A stretch of DNA of 26,151 nt from Actinomycetes bacterium (GTDB taxonomy: Bacteria > Actinomycetota > Actinomycetes > Actinomycetales > Beutenbergiaceae), in NCBI GenBank assembly GCA_021793935.1, contig JAJYRV010000006.1:1-26151 (forward strand), in the 5' to 3' direction. The translations under genes were made by a program, and so were the position numbers. Below, piece by piece: positions 6,976-15,161 of the stretch (position 1 is the first letter of the stretch; every line of letters begins with the position of its first letter). A model generated the notes under the pieces. It made no database searches. It was not told the DNA's origin and saw only the letters and a list, made by a program, of their open reading frames with translations.

Positions 6976-8106
6976 CTACGTCGCTTTCATCTGCTTCGGC
7001 TGCATCGGGCGAGCCGGGGTGTTCTCCCCATTCCATACAGAAATGATCCGCCACACGACGGCAGCGATCGGCACCGCGAGGAGCGCCCCGATGATTCCGC
7101 CGATGATGGTGCCGGCGGTCAGTGCGATCAAGATCGCGAGCGCGTGCAAGTTCACCGAGCGGGACATGACGACCGGTTGGAGCAGGTTCCCCTCGAGTTG
7201 GTTCACGGCGATCGCGATGATGATGACGATGAGCGCGGTCAGCGGTCCGTTCGCCACGAGCGCGACCAGCGCGGCGAGGGAACTCGCGACGACCGCACCG
7301 ATGAGCGGGATGAAAGCGGTGAGGAAGATGATCACCGTGAGCGGGATCGCGAGGGGAACCTTGAGGATCAGAAGGCCGATGCCGATGCCGATGGCGTCGA
7401 CCGCCGCGATGATCGCTGTTCCCCGGGCGTACCCCCCGAGGGTGAGGACGGTGTTGCGCCCGATCCGCTGCGCGCGTTCGTATTCCTTGCCGCTGAACGG
7501 GCGGAGAAAGAACTCCCAGATCACGGGGCCGTCCTTGAGGAAGAAGAACAGCACGACGACGATGAGCACGAGCCCGGTGGCAACGTGCGCTGCCGTCGAC
7601 ACGCCCTGGATCGCGCCGGCGCCGACATCGCCGCTGGTGAGGAACTCGGTGAGCTTCTCGCGCCACTCCTCGATCTGTGCGTCATCGATCGTGATTGGAA
7701 GGTCGCCGACGAGTTCCCGGATCTGGTCGATCCCTTCCCGCGCGGACTGCTCGAGGTCATCCCACTGGTTGATGACCGTCCAACTCACCAACCACGCGAT
7801 GAGTCCGAACATTCCCAGGATGGAGACGAGCACGATCGCCGCCGCGAGCGCCATGGGGAAGTTCGCCGCCCGGAATCGGCGCATGATCGGGTTGAGGGCG
7901 CTTGCGAGGATGAGCGCGACGATCACCGGAACGAGCACGAGGCGGAGCTGCACGATGAGGAACAGGCCCACTGAAACGAGTGCGAGTAACGCGAGCGTCT
8001 GGATGCAGCGCGTGGTGAGCCGGCCGAATTTGTCCTCCCAGACGGTGGGTTCTTTCGGGGGTTCCTGCTCGGGAGGGCGCTGGGCAAAAAGACCGAATAG
8101 TCTCAT
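6976..8106 (-). CDS. AI-2E family transporter (TqsA/PerM-like)
   Basis: Polytopic membrane protein of the AI-2E transporter family (PF01594); members export small molecules or exchange ions, and true AI-2 transport is rarely shown. The ATG at 8106 has AGGGA 8 nt upstream and gives 376 residues. Hydrophobic helices lie at about 36-53, 55-72 and 84-108, followed by a large acidic, Trp-containing extramembrane segment (about 112-180, INQWDDLEQSAREGIDQIRE) and five or so further helices. The late FIPLIGAVVASSLAALVALV stretch is the family signature. The short N-terminal cytoplasmic tail is Pro/Glu-rich. Substrate unknown. Confidence 0.88.
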   Translation of the reverse strand: MRLFGLFAQRPPEQEPPKEPTVWEDKFGRLTTRCIQTLALLALVSVGLFLIVQLRLVLVPVIVALILASALNPIMRRFRAANFPMALAAAIVLVSILGMFGLIAWLVSWTVINQWDDLEQSAREGIDQIRELVGDLPITIDDAQIEEWREKLTEFLTSGDVGAGAIQGVSTAAHVATGLVLIVVVLFFFLKDGPVIWEFFLRPFSGKEYERAQRIGRNTVLTLGGYARGTAIIAAVDAIGIGIGLLILKVPLAIPLTVIIFLTAFIPLIGAVVASSLAALVALVANGPLTALIVIIIAIAVNQLEGNLLQPVVMSRSVNLHALAILIALTAGTIIGGIIGALLAVPIAAVVWRIISVWNGENTPARPMQPKQMKAT

Positions 8107-8262
8107 GGATCGTTTCCCTACTCTCGCGAAGGACGAGCATGTCCGCTCGCCCGCCGTGCGGCGTGAGAGAAGATTAACATCCATTGGCTCCGCGCGGTCG
8201 AACACCATACCCGCACGCACAACGACGGTGTGCAGGCACGTGGCAATCCCGATTCCGGTCGC

Positions 8263-8706
8263 TCATGCGGAGAGGATGATCTGAGGGCTTTGATCGTCGC
8301 GTTCGCCCAACGCATCGGGCGCAACGCACCTTTCGTCCCGAGCAGCCTGGGCGGCTTGGGCGAGCATCTCCCAATCCACCGAAAGCTCCGCTGCCCTGAG
8401 ATAGACCGTGCGCAGGTCGGCGAGCAGCGTCATCGACAGGCCGCGGCCCGCGTCGACGCCGCTGATCTTCTCCCGTGCAGTTTTCCCCAACGCGTGCTCA
8501 TTCTTCGGTTCCGGGTTGAGTTCAACACCGTAATCCGGCCCGAGCTCGGCGAGCTTACGCACATGAGCGCGCGACCATCGCGCGACGTCCCGCGCGAGAT
8601 GGTGCACCTCGTGCACCGACGCATACCGCTCCGATAGCCGCAGCAGTTCACGGATGAGCACGTTTTCGTTCGTGTGAAGATCCCACAGGACGACGTCGAT
8701 CGTCAT
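8263..8706 (-). CDS. Uncharacterised all-helical protein (147 aa)
   Basis: No function recognised. The ATG at 8706 has a strong GGAGG 6 nt upstream. The product is soluble and helical, with long amphipathic helices at about 8-30 and 33-55 (HEVHHLARDVARWSRAHVRK), a second pair at about 85-125 and an acidic tail. Regular His and Glu residues in the first pair suggest a four-helix bundle, perhaps ferritin-like, but no complete metal-site motif is evident. Its start codon overlaps (ATGA) the end of the upstream frame that carries a molybdopterin-oxidoreductase remnant, so it may once have been that enzyme's operon partner. Confidence 0.6.
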   Translation of the reverse strand: MTIDVVLWDLHTNENVLIRELLRLSERYASVHEVHHLARDVARWSRAHVRKLAELGPDYGVELNPEPKNEHALGKTAREKISGVDAGRGLSMTLLADLRTVYLRAAELSVDWEMLAQAAQAARDERCVAPDALGERDDQSPQIILSA

Positions 8707-8901
8707 TGGGCGCCTCCCGTCGTTTTGGTGCCTGCTGTGGTCGGTTCGCGGAAGTGTTCGGCAGCGTACGCACCGTCGCCGCCCCAGGACCGACGCGGTG
8801 GGCACCCAGGTTTCCACGTCGTCCTCGCTGATGCCCTCGGCGGCGTGCGCGTCCACGCGGACCGGCCACTGTTCACCGGGTCCATAGGCGGTGCGGATGC
8901 C
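8703..8901 (-). pseudogene. Remnant of a molybdopterin oxidoreductase N-terminal region
   Basis: Minus-strand codons from 8901 read GIRTAYGPGEQWPVRVDAHA, then EGISEDDVETWVPTASVL. This resembles a conserved stretch near the N-terminus of actinobacterial molybdopterin-dependent oxidoreductases (G.RTPYGPGE.WPVRVD...DVDRWVQ.AS.LHSNGD). A one-base slip near 8781-8786 gives WGGDGAYAAEHFREPTTAG, then a TGA at 8703-8705 that overlaps the next gene's ATG. A stop lies directly upstream in frame and neither cofactor-binding region is present, so the fragment cannot encode an enzyme. The family match is from memory and should be searched. Confidence 0.45.
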
Positions 8902-9005
8902 TCACGCAAACACGCCCGGAATCGGGGTTCAACCCCTTGAACAGTTGCCCGCCGTGGTTTACGCGCACGTACCGGCACCGTGTCGCTGGGCGAAGAGCAG
9001 CAGTG

Positions 9006-9033
9006 TTGAAAGTAGATTCAGAACGGGCATAAT
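9006..9033 (+). promoter_or_regulatory. Candidate sigma-70-type promoter for the DUF7882 gene
   Basis: TTGAAA (9006-9011) and CATAAT (9028-9033) are separated by 16 bp and lie about 60 bp upstream of the GTG start at 9094. This is one of the few AT-rich patches in the region, which supports a real promoter. Confidence 0.5.
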
Positions 9034-9093
9034 GGCTTTGCTGGCGCCAAGGCGGCGGCAGCGTATTGGTTTTCGCTCTAGGCAGGAGGCCCG

Positions 9094-9405
9094 GTGGGAA
9101 AGCTCATCTACGGAGACCGTGAGATCGAGATCGAGGATCGCACGTTAGCGCATCTGAAGATCGTGATGCTCACGAAGTTGCGGCGAAATGAGAGTTTCGC
9201 GTTCAACTACGCGCACGATGTCAACAGCGGATCGGGGAGGTGCACCGTGTGGGTCCACCCGTCCATCTCGTTGGAGTTCGCGTTCTATGGGAACCGTTCC
9301 CCCGAGCTGAACCGGGAGTGGGTGGAAGCGCTCCTCATGTCCGCGAACAGCCCGGATGGCCTGCGGGTGCTTCCGGAACACCCCTCGAGCGTGGGAACTA
9401 ACTGA
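9094..9405 (+). CDS. DUF7882 family small protein
   Basis: Small protein of 103 residues, recognised as the DUF7882-type family common in Micrococcales: it opens MGKLIYGDREIEIEDRTLAH and continues with the conserved KLRRNESFAF, a CTVWVHPSI segment and a C-terminal LNREWVEALLMSANSPDGL. The function of the family is unknown. The GTG start has an excellent AGGAGG 5 nt upstream, and a promoter-like pair lies at 9006-9033. The gene converges on the DUF2795 gene and the two coding ends overlap by 8 bp (9398-9405). Confidence 0.8.
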   Translation: MGKLIYGDREIEIEDRTLAHLKIVMLTKLRRNESFAFNYAHDVNSGSGRCTVWVHPSISLEFAFYGNRSPELNREWVEALLMSANSPDGLRVLPEHPSSVGTN

Positions 9406-9589
9406 GTTCTCCGCTCACATCCGTGGGTTTGTGGTAGGTCTGCTCGGGCAGATCCTTCAGTGCCGCGAGCACCGAATCATCGGCCCCGGCCTCCTCGGCG
9501 TGCCTGACGACGTCCGCTTTCGAGGCGGGGTAGTCCATTCCTCCGAGGAATTTCTGCACCTGGATGGGGTTAGGCGTGTTGTCGGCCAT
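9398..9589 (-). CDS. DUF2795 domain protein (63 aa)
   Basis: Small acidic protein matching the DUF2795 pattern: IQVQKFLGGMDYPASKADVV followed by RHAEEAGADDSVLAALKDLP. Function unknown. The ATG at 9589 has GGAAG about 7 nt upstream. The gene starts inside the last 20 bp of the upstream GT2 gene, so it is probably the last gene of the ALDH-hldE-GT2 unit. DUF2795 proteins are widespread in actinobacteria outside glycan loci, so a role in heptose metabolism should not be assumed. Confidence 0.78.
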   Translation of the reverse strand: MADNTPNPIQVQKFLGGMDYPASKADVVRHAEEAGADDSVLAALKDLPEQTYHKPTDVSGELS

Positions 9590-10460
9590 TGTTCTTCCTT
9601 TCGTTTCCGCGTCCGAAGACGACATCCGTTGCCTCCACGTTCCGATCGGCGACCGTCGTGGGGGCTTCGAGGTGCACGGCTCCGCTGGGGAGGATGCCCG
9701 CGCCCCCAAACTTTTCCATCACGCGCCACTGGGCGGCGACGTCTTCACCGGCATGCCCGGGCGGCAGATCGACCCAGAAGTCGAAGCCGCCGCTCTCGAC
9801 GAGGGCGTCCCGGTCGAACAGGCAGCACCCTCCGACCCAGGCGACCCGGTAGGCCCGCCAGCCGCCGGGCACGATATCCATCTGCGCGGCGATATGGGTG
9901 AGGTTCGCCGCGTTGTGCAGGTTGAGCCGCTGAAACTCCGGTGAGTGGCGGCGGATCGTTTCCGGTTCGACCCGGCCGTGACAGAACTCCAGCGGTTCCT
10001 GCTCCTCGGGGCGTTCGTCGCCGAGGTAGGACAGTCCCTGAACCGCGGATCCCACGAACCCGCACCCGAGCCGGCGGATCGCCTCGAGGAGACGGCCGAG
10101 GAGACCCGGCTCACACCAGACGTCGTCGTCGAGGAAGAGCACGTACTTCGCCTGGGAGGAACCCAGCAGGAAGTCGCGTTGCTCCGCCATTCCCCGGCGT
10201 GGGAGATGGCGCTCGACCCGCACCCCTCGGCCCTGCGCCTCGAGCACGCGAAGCATCGCGGCGACGCTCGGTTCAGTCCGGATCCCGCGCTCGGACTGGT
10301 CGCTGATCACCACGTCGAAGGGCGGGTCCTCCTGAGCGGCGAGACCCGCGAGCGTGACGCCGAGTTCGGCCGCCCGCCCGACCGTGGGGATGAGCACCTC
10401 GACAACGGGCTCGAGCGGTTCTGGCTCCCGGCCCCACCGACCTGACCACCGGCGGCTCAT
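9570..10460 (-). CDS. Glycosyltransferase family 2
   Basis: Predicted nucleotide-sugar-dependent GT-A glycosyltransferase, 296 residues, cytoplasmic. The Rossmann-like start EVLIPTVGRAAELGVTLAGL (21-40) and the metal-binding DDD at 111-113 in YVLFLDDDVWCEP are GT2 hallmarks; GED at 238-240 is the likely catalytic-base region. WVGGCCLFDRDALVESGGFD (209-227) is the conserved acceptor-side segment. The ATG overlaps the TGA of the upstream HldE-like gene (ATGA). No transmembrane segment is present. Context suggests it adds a sugar to the same glycan as the GT9 proteins; donor and acceptor are unknown. Confidence 0.85.
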   Translation of the reverse strand: MSRRWSGRWGREPEPLEPVVEVLIPTVGRAAELGVTLAGLAAQEDPPFDVVISDQSERGIRTEPSVAAMLRVLEAQGRGVRVERHLPRRGMAEQRDFLLGSSQAKYVLFLDDDVWCEPGLLGRLLEAIRRLGCGFVGSAVQGLSYLGDERPEEQEPLEFCHGRVEPETIRRHSPEFQRLNLHNAANLTHIAAQMDIVPGGWRAYRVAWVGGCCLFDRDALVESGGFDFWVDLPPGHAGEDVAAQWRVMEKFGGAGILPSGAVHLEAPTTVADRNVEATDVVFGRGNERKNNGRQHA

Positions 10461-11938
10461 GCGATCCGCCTGGGGGTGAGGGCCGGTTTCCCTTCCCGGA
10501 TCTGATCGACGATGCCGCTGGTCGAATGCGCGGACACGTAGTCGAGGATCTGCACGGCCCCGCCGTAGCCCCGCACGATTTCCGTTTCGGCCAGCATCTC
10601 CGGCAAATAATCCCCACCTTTTGCGTACACCTCCGGTTGGAGCAGGTGCAGCAGGGGAATCGGGGTGCTGCCGGAGAACACGGTGACATAGTCGACGTAG
10701 GAGAGCGCCTCGAGCACTGCGGCCCGGTCCGCAGCGGCGTTCACCGGCCGGCCCGGGCCCTTGAGTCGGCGGACGGACTCGTCGTCGTTGATCGCGACGA
10801 CGAGCACGTCCCCATGCCGTTTGGCTTGGCGCAGGGACGAGATGTGGCCGGTGTGGACGACGTCGAAACACCCGTTGGTGAACACGATCCGCTCTCCCCG
10901 TTGCCGGTGGGCGGCGACGGCCGCCCGGAGCGCCTCGGGGGGTGTAATTCCCTCCCCGCCGGAAAGCTCCGCGCGCAGATCGGCCGCCGAACACACGGCG
11001 GTGCCCTCCCGGCGCACGACGATGTCGGCCGCGAGTTGGGCGAGTTCGGTCGCGAGCGGGAGCTCGAGGTCCGCGGCGCTGGCGAGGGCGAGTCCCGCGG
11101 TGAACGTATCCCCCGCCCCGGAGGCTTGGCGTTCCTTCGCCGGTTTGGCGTAGGTGCGGTGCGGCTCACCGGTGGCGGGCAGGAGGATCGCCCCTTCCCG
11201 GTCGAGGGTGACAATCGCGGCCCTCGACCCGCTCCGCTCCAGTAGCCGCGCCCGCAGCGCTCGGGCGCCGCCGGCGCGATCTTCCTGGCCGACGGATCCG
11301 CACAGGCCTGTGAACTCCTGGAAGTTCGGCGTGATCAGGTCGGGTTGCAGGGGCGCGGTGCGGCGCAGGTCGTGGGAGTCGACGATGCATGGCCGTGGCC
11401 GCGGGGAACGGGCGGCGAGGCGAGCGATGACATCGGGGGTGAAGACCCCGCAGCCGTAGTCGCAGATCACCTCCACCTGCGCCCACGCACTCAACCGCTT
11501 GGCAGCGCCGACGATCGCCTCCCCCACCTGCGCCGGGTACTCCGCGTGGTTCACCTCGTCGAGGCGAACGAAGACGTGATCGTCACTGAGGATACGGTTC
11601 TTGGCGATCGTCTGGGTGGCGGCGGTTCGCACCAGCCCGGTGGTATCGACTCCGGCCGCCTCGAGCAGGGAGCGGAGGCGGGCCCCGGCCTCGTCCTCAC
11701 CGATGACGCCGATGATCGCCACCCGGGCTCCCATGGCGGCTAGGTTGACGGCGGTGTTCGCCGCCCCGCCGGGGGCGAAATCCCGCTCGGTGATCTCCAC
11801 GACCGGTGCGGGCGCTTCCCGGCTCATCCGCTCGGCCTGCCCCGCCCACCAGCCGTCGAGGATGAGATCGCCGATGACGACGATCCGAGAACCTCGATCA
11901 GCGAGCCGATCGACGAGGTCCGGGGTGAGGCGGGTCAC
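10457..11938 (-). CDS. hldE: Bifunctional heptose 7-phosphate kinase / heptose 1-phosphate adenylyltransferase (copy 1)
   Basis: Phosphorylates D-glycero-beta-D-manno-heptose 7-phosphate at C1, then (after GmhB) transfers AMP to give ADP-heptose. 493 residues, like E. coli HldE (about 477). The N-terminal PfkB/ribokinase domain (about 1-325) has GDLILDGWWAGQAERMSREA, PGGAANTAVNL and the catalytic GAGD at 274-277. The C-terminal nucleotidyltransferase domain (about 345-493) has TNGCFD (354-359), HTGH (362-365) and KGGDY (440-444). All key motifs are intact. The GTG start overlaps the ALDH stop (GTGA) and the stop overlaps the GT2 start, so it is the middle gene of a tightly coupled unit. It keeps the classical N-terminal signature better than copy 2. 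Confidence 0.9.
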   Translation of the reverse strand: MTRLTPDLVDRLADRGSRIVVIGDLILDGWWAGQAERMSREAPAPVVEITERDFAPGGAANTAVNLAAMGARVAIIGVIGEDEAGARLRSLLEAAGVDTTGLVRTAATQTIAKNRILSDDHVFVRLDEVNHAEYPAQVGEAIVGAAKRLSAWAQVEVICDYGCGVFTPDVIARLAARSPRPRPCIVDSHDLRRTAPLQPDLITPNFQEFTGLCGSVGQEDRAGGARALRARLLERSGSRAAIVTLDREGAILLPATGEPHRTYAKPAKERQASGAGDTFTAGLALASAADLELPLATELAQLAADIVVRREGTAVCSAADLRAELSGGEGITPPEALRAAVAAHRQRGERIVFTNGCFDVVHTGHISSLRQAKRHGDVLVVAINDDESVRRLKGPGRPVNAAADRAAVLEALSYVDYVTVFSGSTPIPLLHLLQPEVYAKGGDYLPEMLAETEIVRGYGGAVQILDYVSAHSTSGIVDQIREGKPALTPRRIA

Positions 11939-13188
11939 GATTCCTCCCCTCCGGGTTCGCTCACGTGGACAACCTTGAGCTGCGTCATCTCATCGAGGAG
12001 GCGCGGGCCGTACCCGAACCCGGTTCCGCTCAGTCCGCGGGGTTCGGCGGAACCGCCGGGCGCGCCGCCGAAGACCGCGTTGATTTTGACCGTGCCCACC
12101 GGCAAACGGGCGGCGGCCCGATTCGCGTGCGCGATCGACTCGGTGAGCACGGTCGCCGCGACGGGACCGAAGGTTTCCTCGTTGAACAGGGGCATCGAGG
12201 GCGTGCAGCCGGTGACGACCGTGGCCGGATACGGGGTGCCCTCGCCGTCGGGAATGACGCCGCCGAGGCGGATCTGCGCGCCGAGGCGGGCGGATTCGCG
12301 CACCTGCTCGTGCACCTCGGTGCGCAGGCGTTCGTCGACGAGCGGGGCGATCCGGCCGGTCTGCATCCACTGCTCCGCCTCGGCGAGGAGCGCCTCGGTG
12401 AAGGCCTGCTCGACCTGCTCGTGCACGAAGATCCGTTCGACGCTCGTGCAGATCTGCCCGCCGTTGGCGAAGCAGCCGAGCGCGGCCTGCTGCGCGGCCC
12501 AGACCGGGTCCACCCCGGCGTCGACGATGAGTGCGTCATTGCCCCCGTTCTCCAGGATCACGTGCGCGCCGGTGAGGGCGGCGGCGCGGGCGATGCGCCG
12601 CCCGGTCGCGGTGGACCCCACGTGGGCGACCATGTCGAGGGCGGGGTCGGCGACGAGGTCCGCGCCGGTCTCCCCCGGCCCGCTGAGGGTGGTGAACACC
12701 CCGGGCGGGAACGCCGGCTCGAGCAGTTCCCCGAGGCGCTCCCCCAGGTGCGGGCAGCGTTCGCTGGGCTTGTGGACGACGACGTTACCGGTGACGAGCG
12801 CCGCGCCGATGAGTCCGCAGGCGATCGCGACGGGGTCGTTCCACGGGGTGATGACGGCGACGAGCCCGCGCGGTTCGGGGAGGGAGTAATCGATCGCCTC
12901 GATCGCCCCCTGGAGTCGCTCGCCCTGGTGCAGGGGGCCGAGTTCGGCGTACTGGCGCAGCGTTGCGACGCCGGCCTCCACCCCGCCCACGGAGTCGGCT
13001 CGGAGCTTGCCGGTTTCGCGCTGGTTGAGTTCCGCGAGTTCCTCGACGTGCTCGGCCAGCACCTCGGCGGCGGCCAGCAGCGCGCCCCCGCGGTCCGCGG
13101 GCGCGGTCTTCGCCCATGTGGGGAAGGCGCCCTTGGCGCGCGCGCAGCTGCCCGTTACGTCGGTCAGATCTGTGTGCATGGCAGTCAT
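11935..13188 (-). CDS. Aldehyde dehydrogenase family protein with shortened C-terminal region
   Basis: NAD(P)-dependent ALDH superfamily member, 417 residues against the usual 450-500. Catalytic residues are present: C247 in ANGGQICTS, E213 in VILENGGND, N117 in ITPWNDP and K140 in VVHKPSE. EETFGP is at 337-342, but only about 28 residues separate it from the GTVKIN segment, where about 55 are normal; the usual YGL.ASVWT strand-helix portion is absent. The frame is clean, so this looks like an old in-frame loss, not a sequencing artefact. The ATG has GGAGG 5 nt upstream, and it is the first gene of the leftward unit with hldE copy 1. Its substrate may be a sugar-derived aldehyde; this is inference. 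Confidence 0.85.
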   Translation of the reverse strand: MTAMHTDLTDVTGSCARAKGAFPTWAKTAPADRGGALLAAAEVLAEHVEELAELNQRETGKLRADSVGGVEAGVATLRQYAELGPLHQGERLQGAIEAIDYSLPEPRGLVAVITPWNDPVAIACGLIGAALVTGNVVVHKPSERCPHLGERLGELLEPAFPPGVFTTLSGPGETGADLVADPALDMVAHVGSTATGRRIARAAALTGAHVILENGGNDALIVDAGVDPVWAAQQAALGCFANGGQICTSVERIFVHEQVEQAFTEALLAEAEQWMQTGRIAPLVDERLRTEVHEQVRESARLGAQIRLGGVIPDGEGTPYPATVVTGCTPSMPLFNEETFGPVAATVLTESIAHANRAAARLPVGTVKINAVFGGAPGGSAEPRGLSGTGFGYGPRLLDEMTQLKVVHVSEPGGEES

Positions 13189-13343
13189 CAGGCCTCCAAG
13201 GTCGAGTCCGGGAACACTTCGGGTAGTACCCGCCGCACCCGAGATTTATACATCGGGGCGCGGGAGGGGCCCGGACGGCGGGCGCGGCGATGTTTGGTTT
13301 TTCTCGCGGTGGGTAACGGTATGGGCAGGAAGCAGGAGAATCG
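13189..13343. promoter_or_regulatory. Divergent promoter region between ALDH and GT9 genes, with a palindrome
   Basis: This 155-bp gap separates the leftward ALDH unit from the rightward GT9 gene. The only AT-rich patch, GATTTATACATC (13244-13255), reads TGTATAAAT on the minus strand, a good -10 (TATAAA, 13245-13250) for the ALDH unit, and TATACA on the plus strand. A perfect palindrome, CGGGTA-G-TACCCG (13220-13232), would lie just downstream of the leftward transcription start and near a rightward -35, a position suited to an operator controlling both directions. Confidence 0.4.
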
Positions 13344-14483
13344 ATGAGAAGACGGGACGGTATGAGTACGGGAATCGACTTCGCTCACACGCAGGAGCCG
13401 TTTGAGGAGATCCGCTCGATCGCGGTGTTGCGGGGCGGAGGGCTGGGGGATGTGCTGTTCGCCGCGCCCGCCCTGGCGGCGCTGCGCGCGACCTACCCCC
13501 AGGCGCGGATCACGCTGCTGGGCGCGCCGTTGCACCGGCAGCTCCTGACGGGTCGGTTCCCTGCGGTGGATGAGGCCGAGGTGATTGCCGGGGTGCCCGG
13601 TGAACACGCGGTTAGCGCCGCGGACCGGGACGCTCTCGAGGCGCTCGTGGAGCGGCTCGCGGGTAGTTTCGACCTGGGAGTGCAGCTCCACGGCGGGGGG
13701 AGGAACTCCAACCCGCTCCTGCTCCGGTTCGGCCCCCGGCACACCGTGGGTACAAGGACCAAGGACGCTGCCCCACTGGAGCGGAACCTCGCGTATGTGT
13801 ATTACCAACATGAGATCCTCCGCGCACTGGAGGTCGTCGGTCTCGCCGGGTGCCGCCCGGTGACGCTGGAACCGGCGATCACGCCGAGCGCCCCGGACCG
13901 CGCGGCGGGCGATGCGTGGCTGCGGGATCTGCCGCGTCCGGTGTTGGTCGTCCATCCCGGGGCGACGGATCCGCGGCGGCGGTGGCCCGAGCCCCGGTTC
14001 GCCGAGATCACGGCGAGGTTCGTGCGGGCGGGCGGGAGCGCCGTCGTCGTCGGGGGGAGCCAGGATGCCCAGGCGGCGGAGCAGATCGCCGCCGGCGCGG
14101 CCGCCGAGGGCGCTGCCGAGCGGGTCCGGTGCGGGACGGAGCTCACGATGAGCGAGCTCGTGGGGATCCTCTCGGGCGCGGACGTGTTCGCGGGCAACGA
14201 CAGCGGCCCGCGCCACCTCGCCCACGCGCTCGGCACGCCCACCGCCTCGGTGTACTGGTTCGGCAACCTCATCAACGCCGGGCCCTTCGAACGGGGCCGG
14301 CACCGGGTGCAGCTGTCCTGGACCACCCACTGCCCCACCTGCGGGCGGGATGCCACGCAGGTGGGGTGGACGGCCGAGCGGTGCGGGCACGACGATTCCT
14401 TCGTCGCCGACGTCGAGGTCGGCGCCGTGTGGGACGACGTGCAGATGCTCACGGCCACGACGGTTCGTTCTCGTGGCAGATGA
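13344..14483 (+). CDS. Glycosyltransferase family 9 (heptosyltransferase-like), copy A
   Basis: GT9/ADP-heptose:acceptor heptosyltransferase family, GT-B fold, 379 residues. The N-terminal domain begins IAVLRGGGLGDVLFAAPALA (the GLGD signature); the C-terminal domain has VVHPGATDPRRRWPEPRFAE and GNDSGPRHLAHALGTP, the donor-binding motif of the family. Near the C-terminus HCPTCGRDA and a later CGHD suggest a Cys cluster that may bind metal. The ATG has AGGAG about 6 nt upstream. It is the only gene of the locus on the plus strand at this point, divergent from ALDH and convergent with the SDR, whose coding end overlaps it by 35 bp. Likely donor: ADP-heptose made by the neighbours. Confidence 0.88.
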   Translation: MRRRDGMSTGIDFAHTQEPFEEIRSIAVLRGGGLGDVLFAAPALAALRATYPQARITLLGAPLHRQLLTGRFPAVDEAEVIAGVPGEHAVSAADRDALEALVERLAGSFDLGVQLHGGGRNSNPLLLRFGPRHTVGTRTKDAAPLERNLAYVYYQHEILRALEVVGLAGCRPVTLEPAITPSAPDRAAGDAWLRDLPRPVLVVHPGATDPRRRWPEPRFAEITARFVRAGGSAVVVGGSQDAQAAEQIAAGAAAEGAAERVRCGTELTMSELVGILSGADVFAGNDSGPRHLAHALGTPTASVYWFGNLINAGPFERGRHRVQLSWTTHCPTCGRDATQVGWTAERCGHDDSFVADVEVGAVWDDVQMLTATTVRSRGR

Positions 14484-15150
14484 CGAGTTCGCGGACCTCG
14501 CACCCCGGAGGCTGATTGAGGGCGAACACTACGGCGTCCGCGACGGCGGCCGGGTCGTTGAGTTCCGCGTCCGGGCCGGGTTGGTACTGCTCGTCCCGGT
14601 CGTCGAAGAACGCCGTGCTCATCCCGGCCGGAACCAGCGTCGTCACCCCGATCTCGCCTTTCGTTTCCGCGGCGAGCGCGCGGGAGAAACCGAGCACCCC
14701 GAATTTCGAGGCGCAGTAGGCGGTCGCGTCCGGCAGCGCCCGCAGGCCCAGGCTGGAGGCGACGGTGACGACTCGGCCCTTGGAGCGGCCGAGCGCCGAC
14801 AGCCCCGCCCGCACGACCGCGGCGGTGCCGAGCAGGTTCACGCCGATCACTCGGTCCCATTCCTCCCCCGCGACGTCCTCGAGGCGCCCGCACCGGTCGA
14901 TCCCGGCGGCGGTGACGATCGCCTCCAACCCGCCCTGGTCAGCGACGATCCGGCGCACGCAGGCTTCCACCCCGCGGGTGTCGGAGACGTCGGCGCTGTA
15001 GGCGAGGCGGTTCCCGGCCGCGCTGGTATCCCGGTCGAGGATGATCGGTGTGCCGCCGGCCGCTTCGATCCGGTCCGCCACCGCGGCTCCCAGCCCGGAG
15101 TTGCCGCCGGTGATGAGCACGCGGCCCGTGGTAAGGGTGGAGTGTGGCAT
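14449..15150 (-). CDS. Short-chain dehydrogenase/reductase (classical SDR)
   Basis: NAD(P)-dependent oxidoreductase, 233 residues, classical SDR length. TGGNSGLG (14-21) binds the cofactor; N105 in GVNLLGT, S132/S133 in TVASSLG, and Y145/K149 in TAYCASK form the catalytic set. The ATG at 15150 has AAAGGA 7 nt upstream and lies 11 bp after the HldE copy 2 stop, so it closes the long leftward unit. It is not the extended, epimerase-type SDR that HldD is (about 310 residues), so it does not obviously replace HldD, but it may oxidise or reduce a sugar intermediate. Confidence 0.87.
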   Translation of the reverse strand: MPHSTLTTGRVLITGGNSGLGAAVADRIEAAGGTPIILDRDTSAAGNRLAYSADVSDTRGVEACVRRIVADQGGLEAIVTAAGIDRCGRLEDVAGEEWDRVIGVNLLGTAAVVRAGLSALGRSKGRVVTVASSLGLRALPDATAYCASKFGVLGFSRALAAETKGEIGVTTLVPAGMSTAFFDDRDEQYQPGPDAELNDPAAVADAVVFALNQPPGCEVRELVICHENEPSWP

Positions 15151-15161
15151 GAGGGGTCCTT

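Noticed and set aside
5824..7974. 716-codon plus-strand open frame
   Set aside because: Antisense shadow of the acyltransferase and AI-2E genes, low-complexity and rich in D, R, E and H; the minus-strand genes have clear family motifs.
8925..8945. tRNA T-arm-like string GGGGTTCAACCCC
   Set aside because: No matching acceptor stem, anticodon arm or D-arm on either side.
11965..13347. 460-codon plus-strand open frame
   Set aside because: Antisense to the ALDH gene, with the G/R/E/V-rich composition expected from GC-rich shadows.
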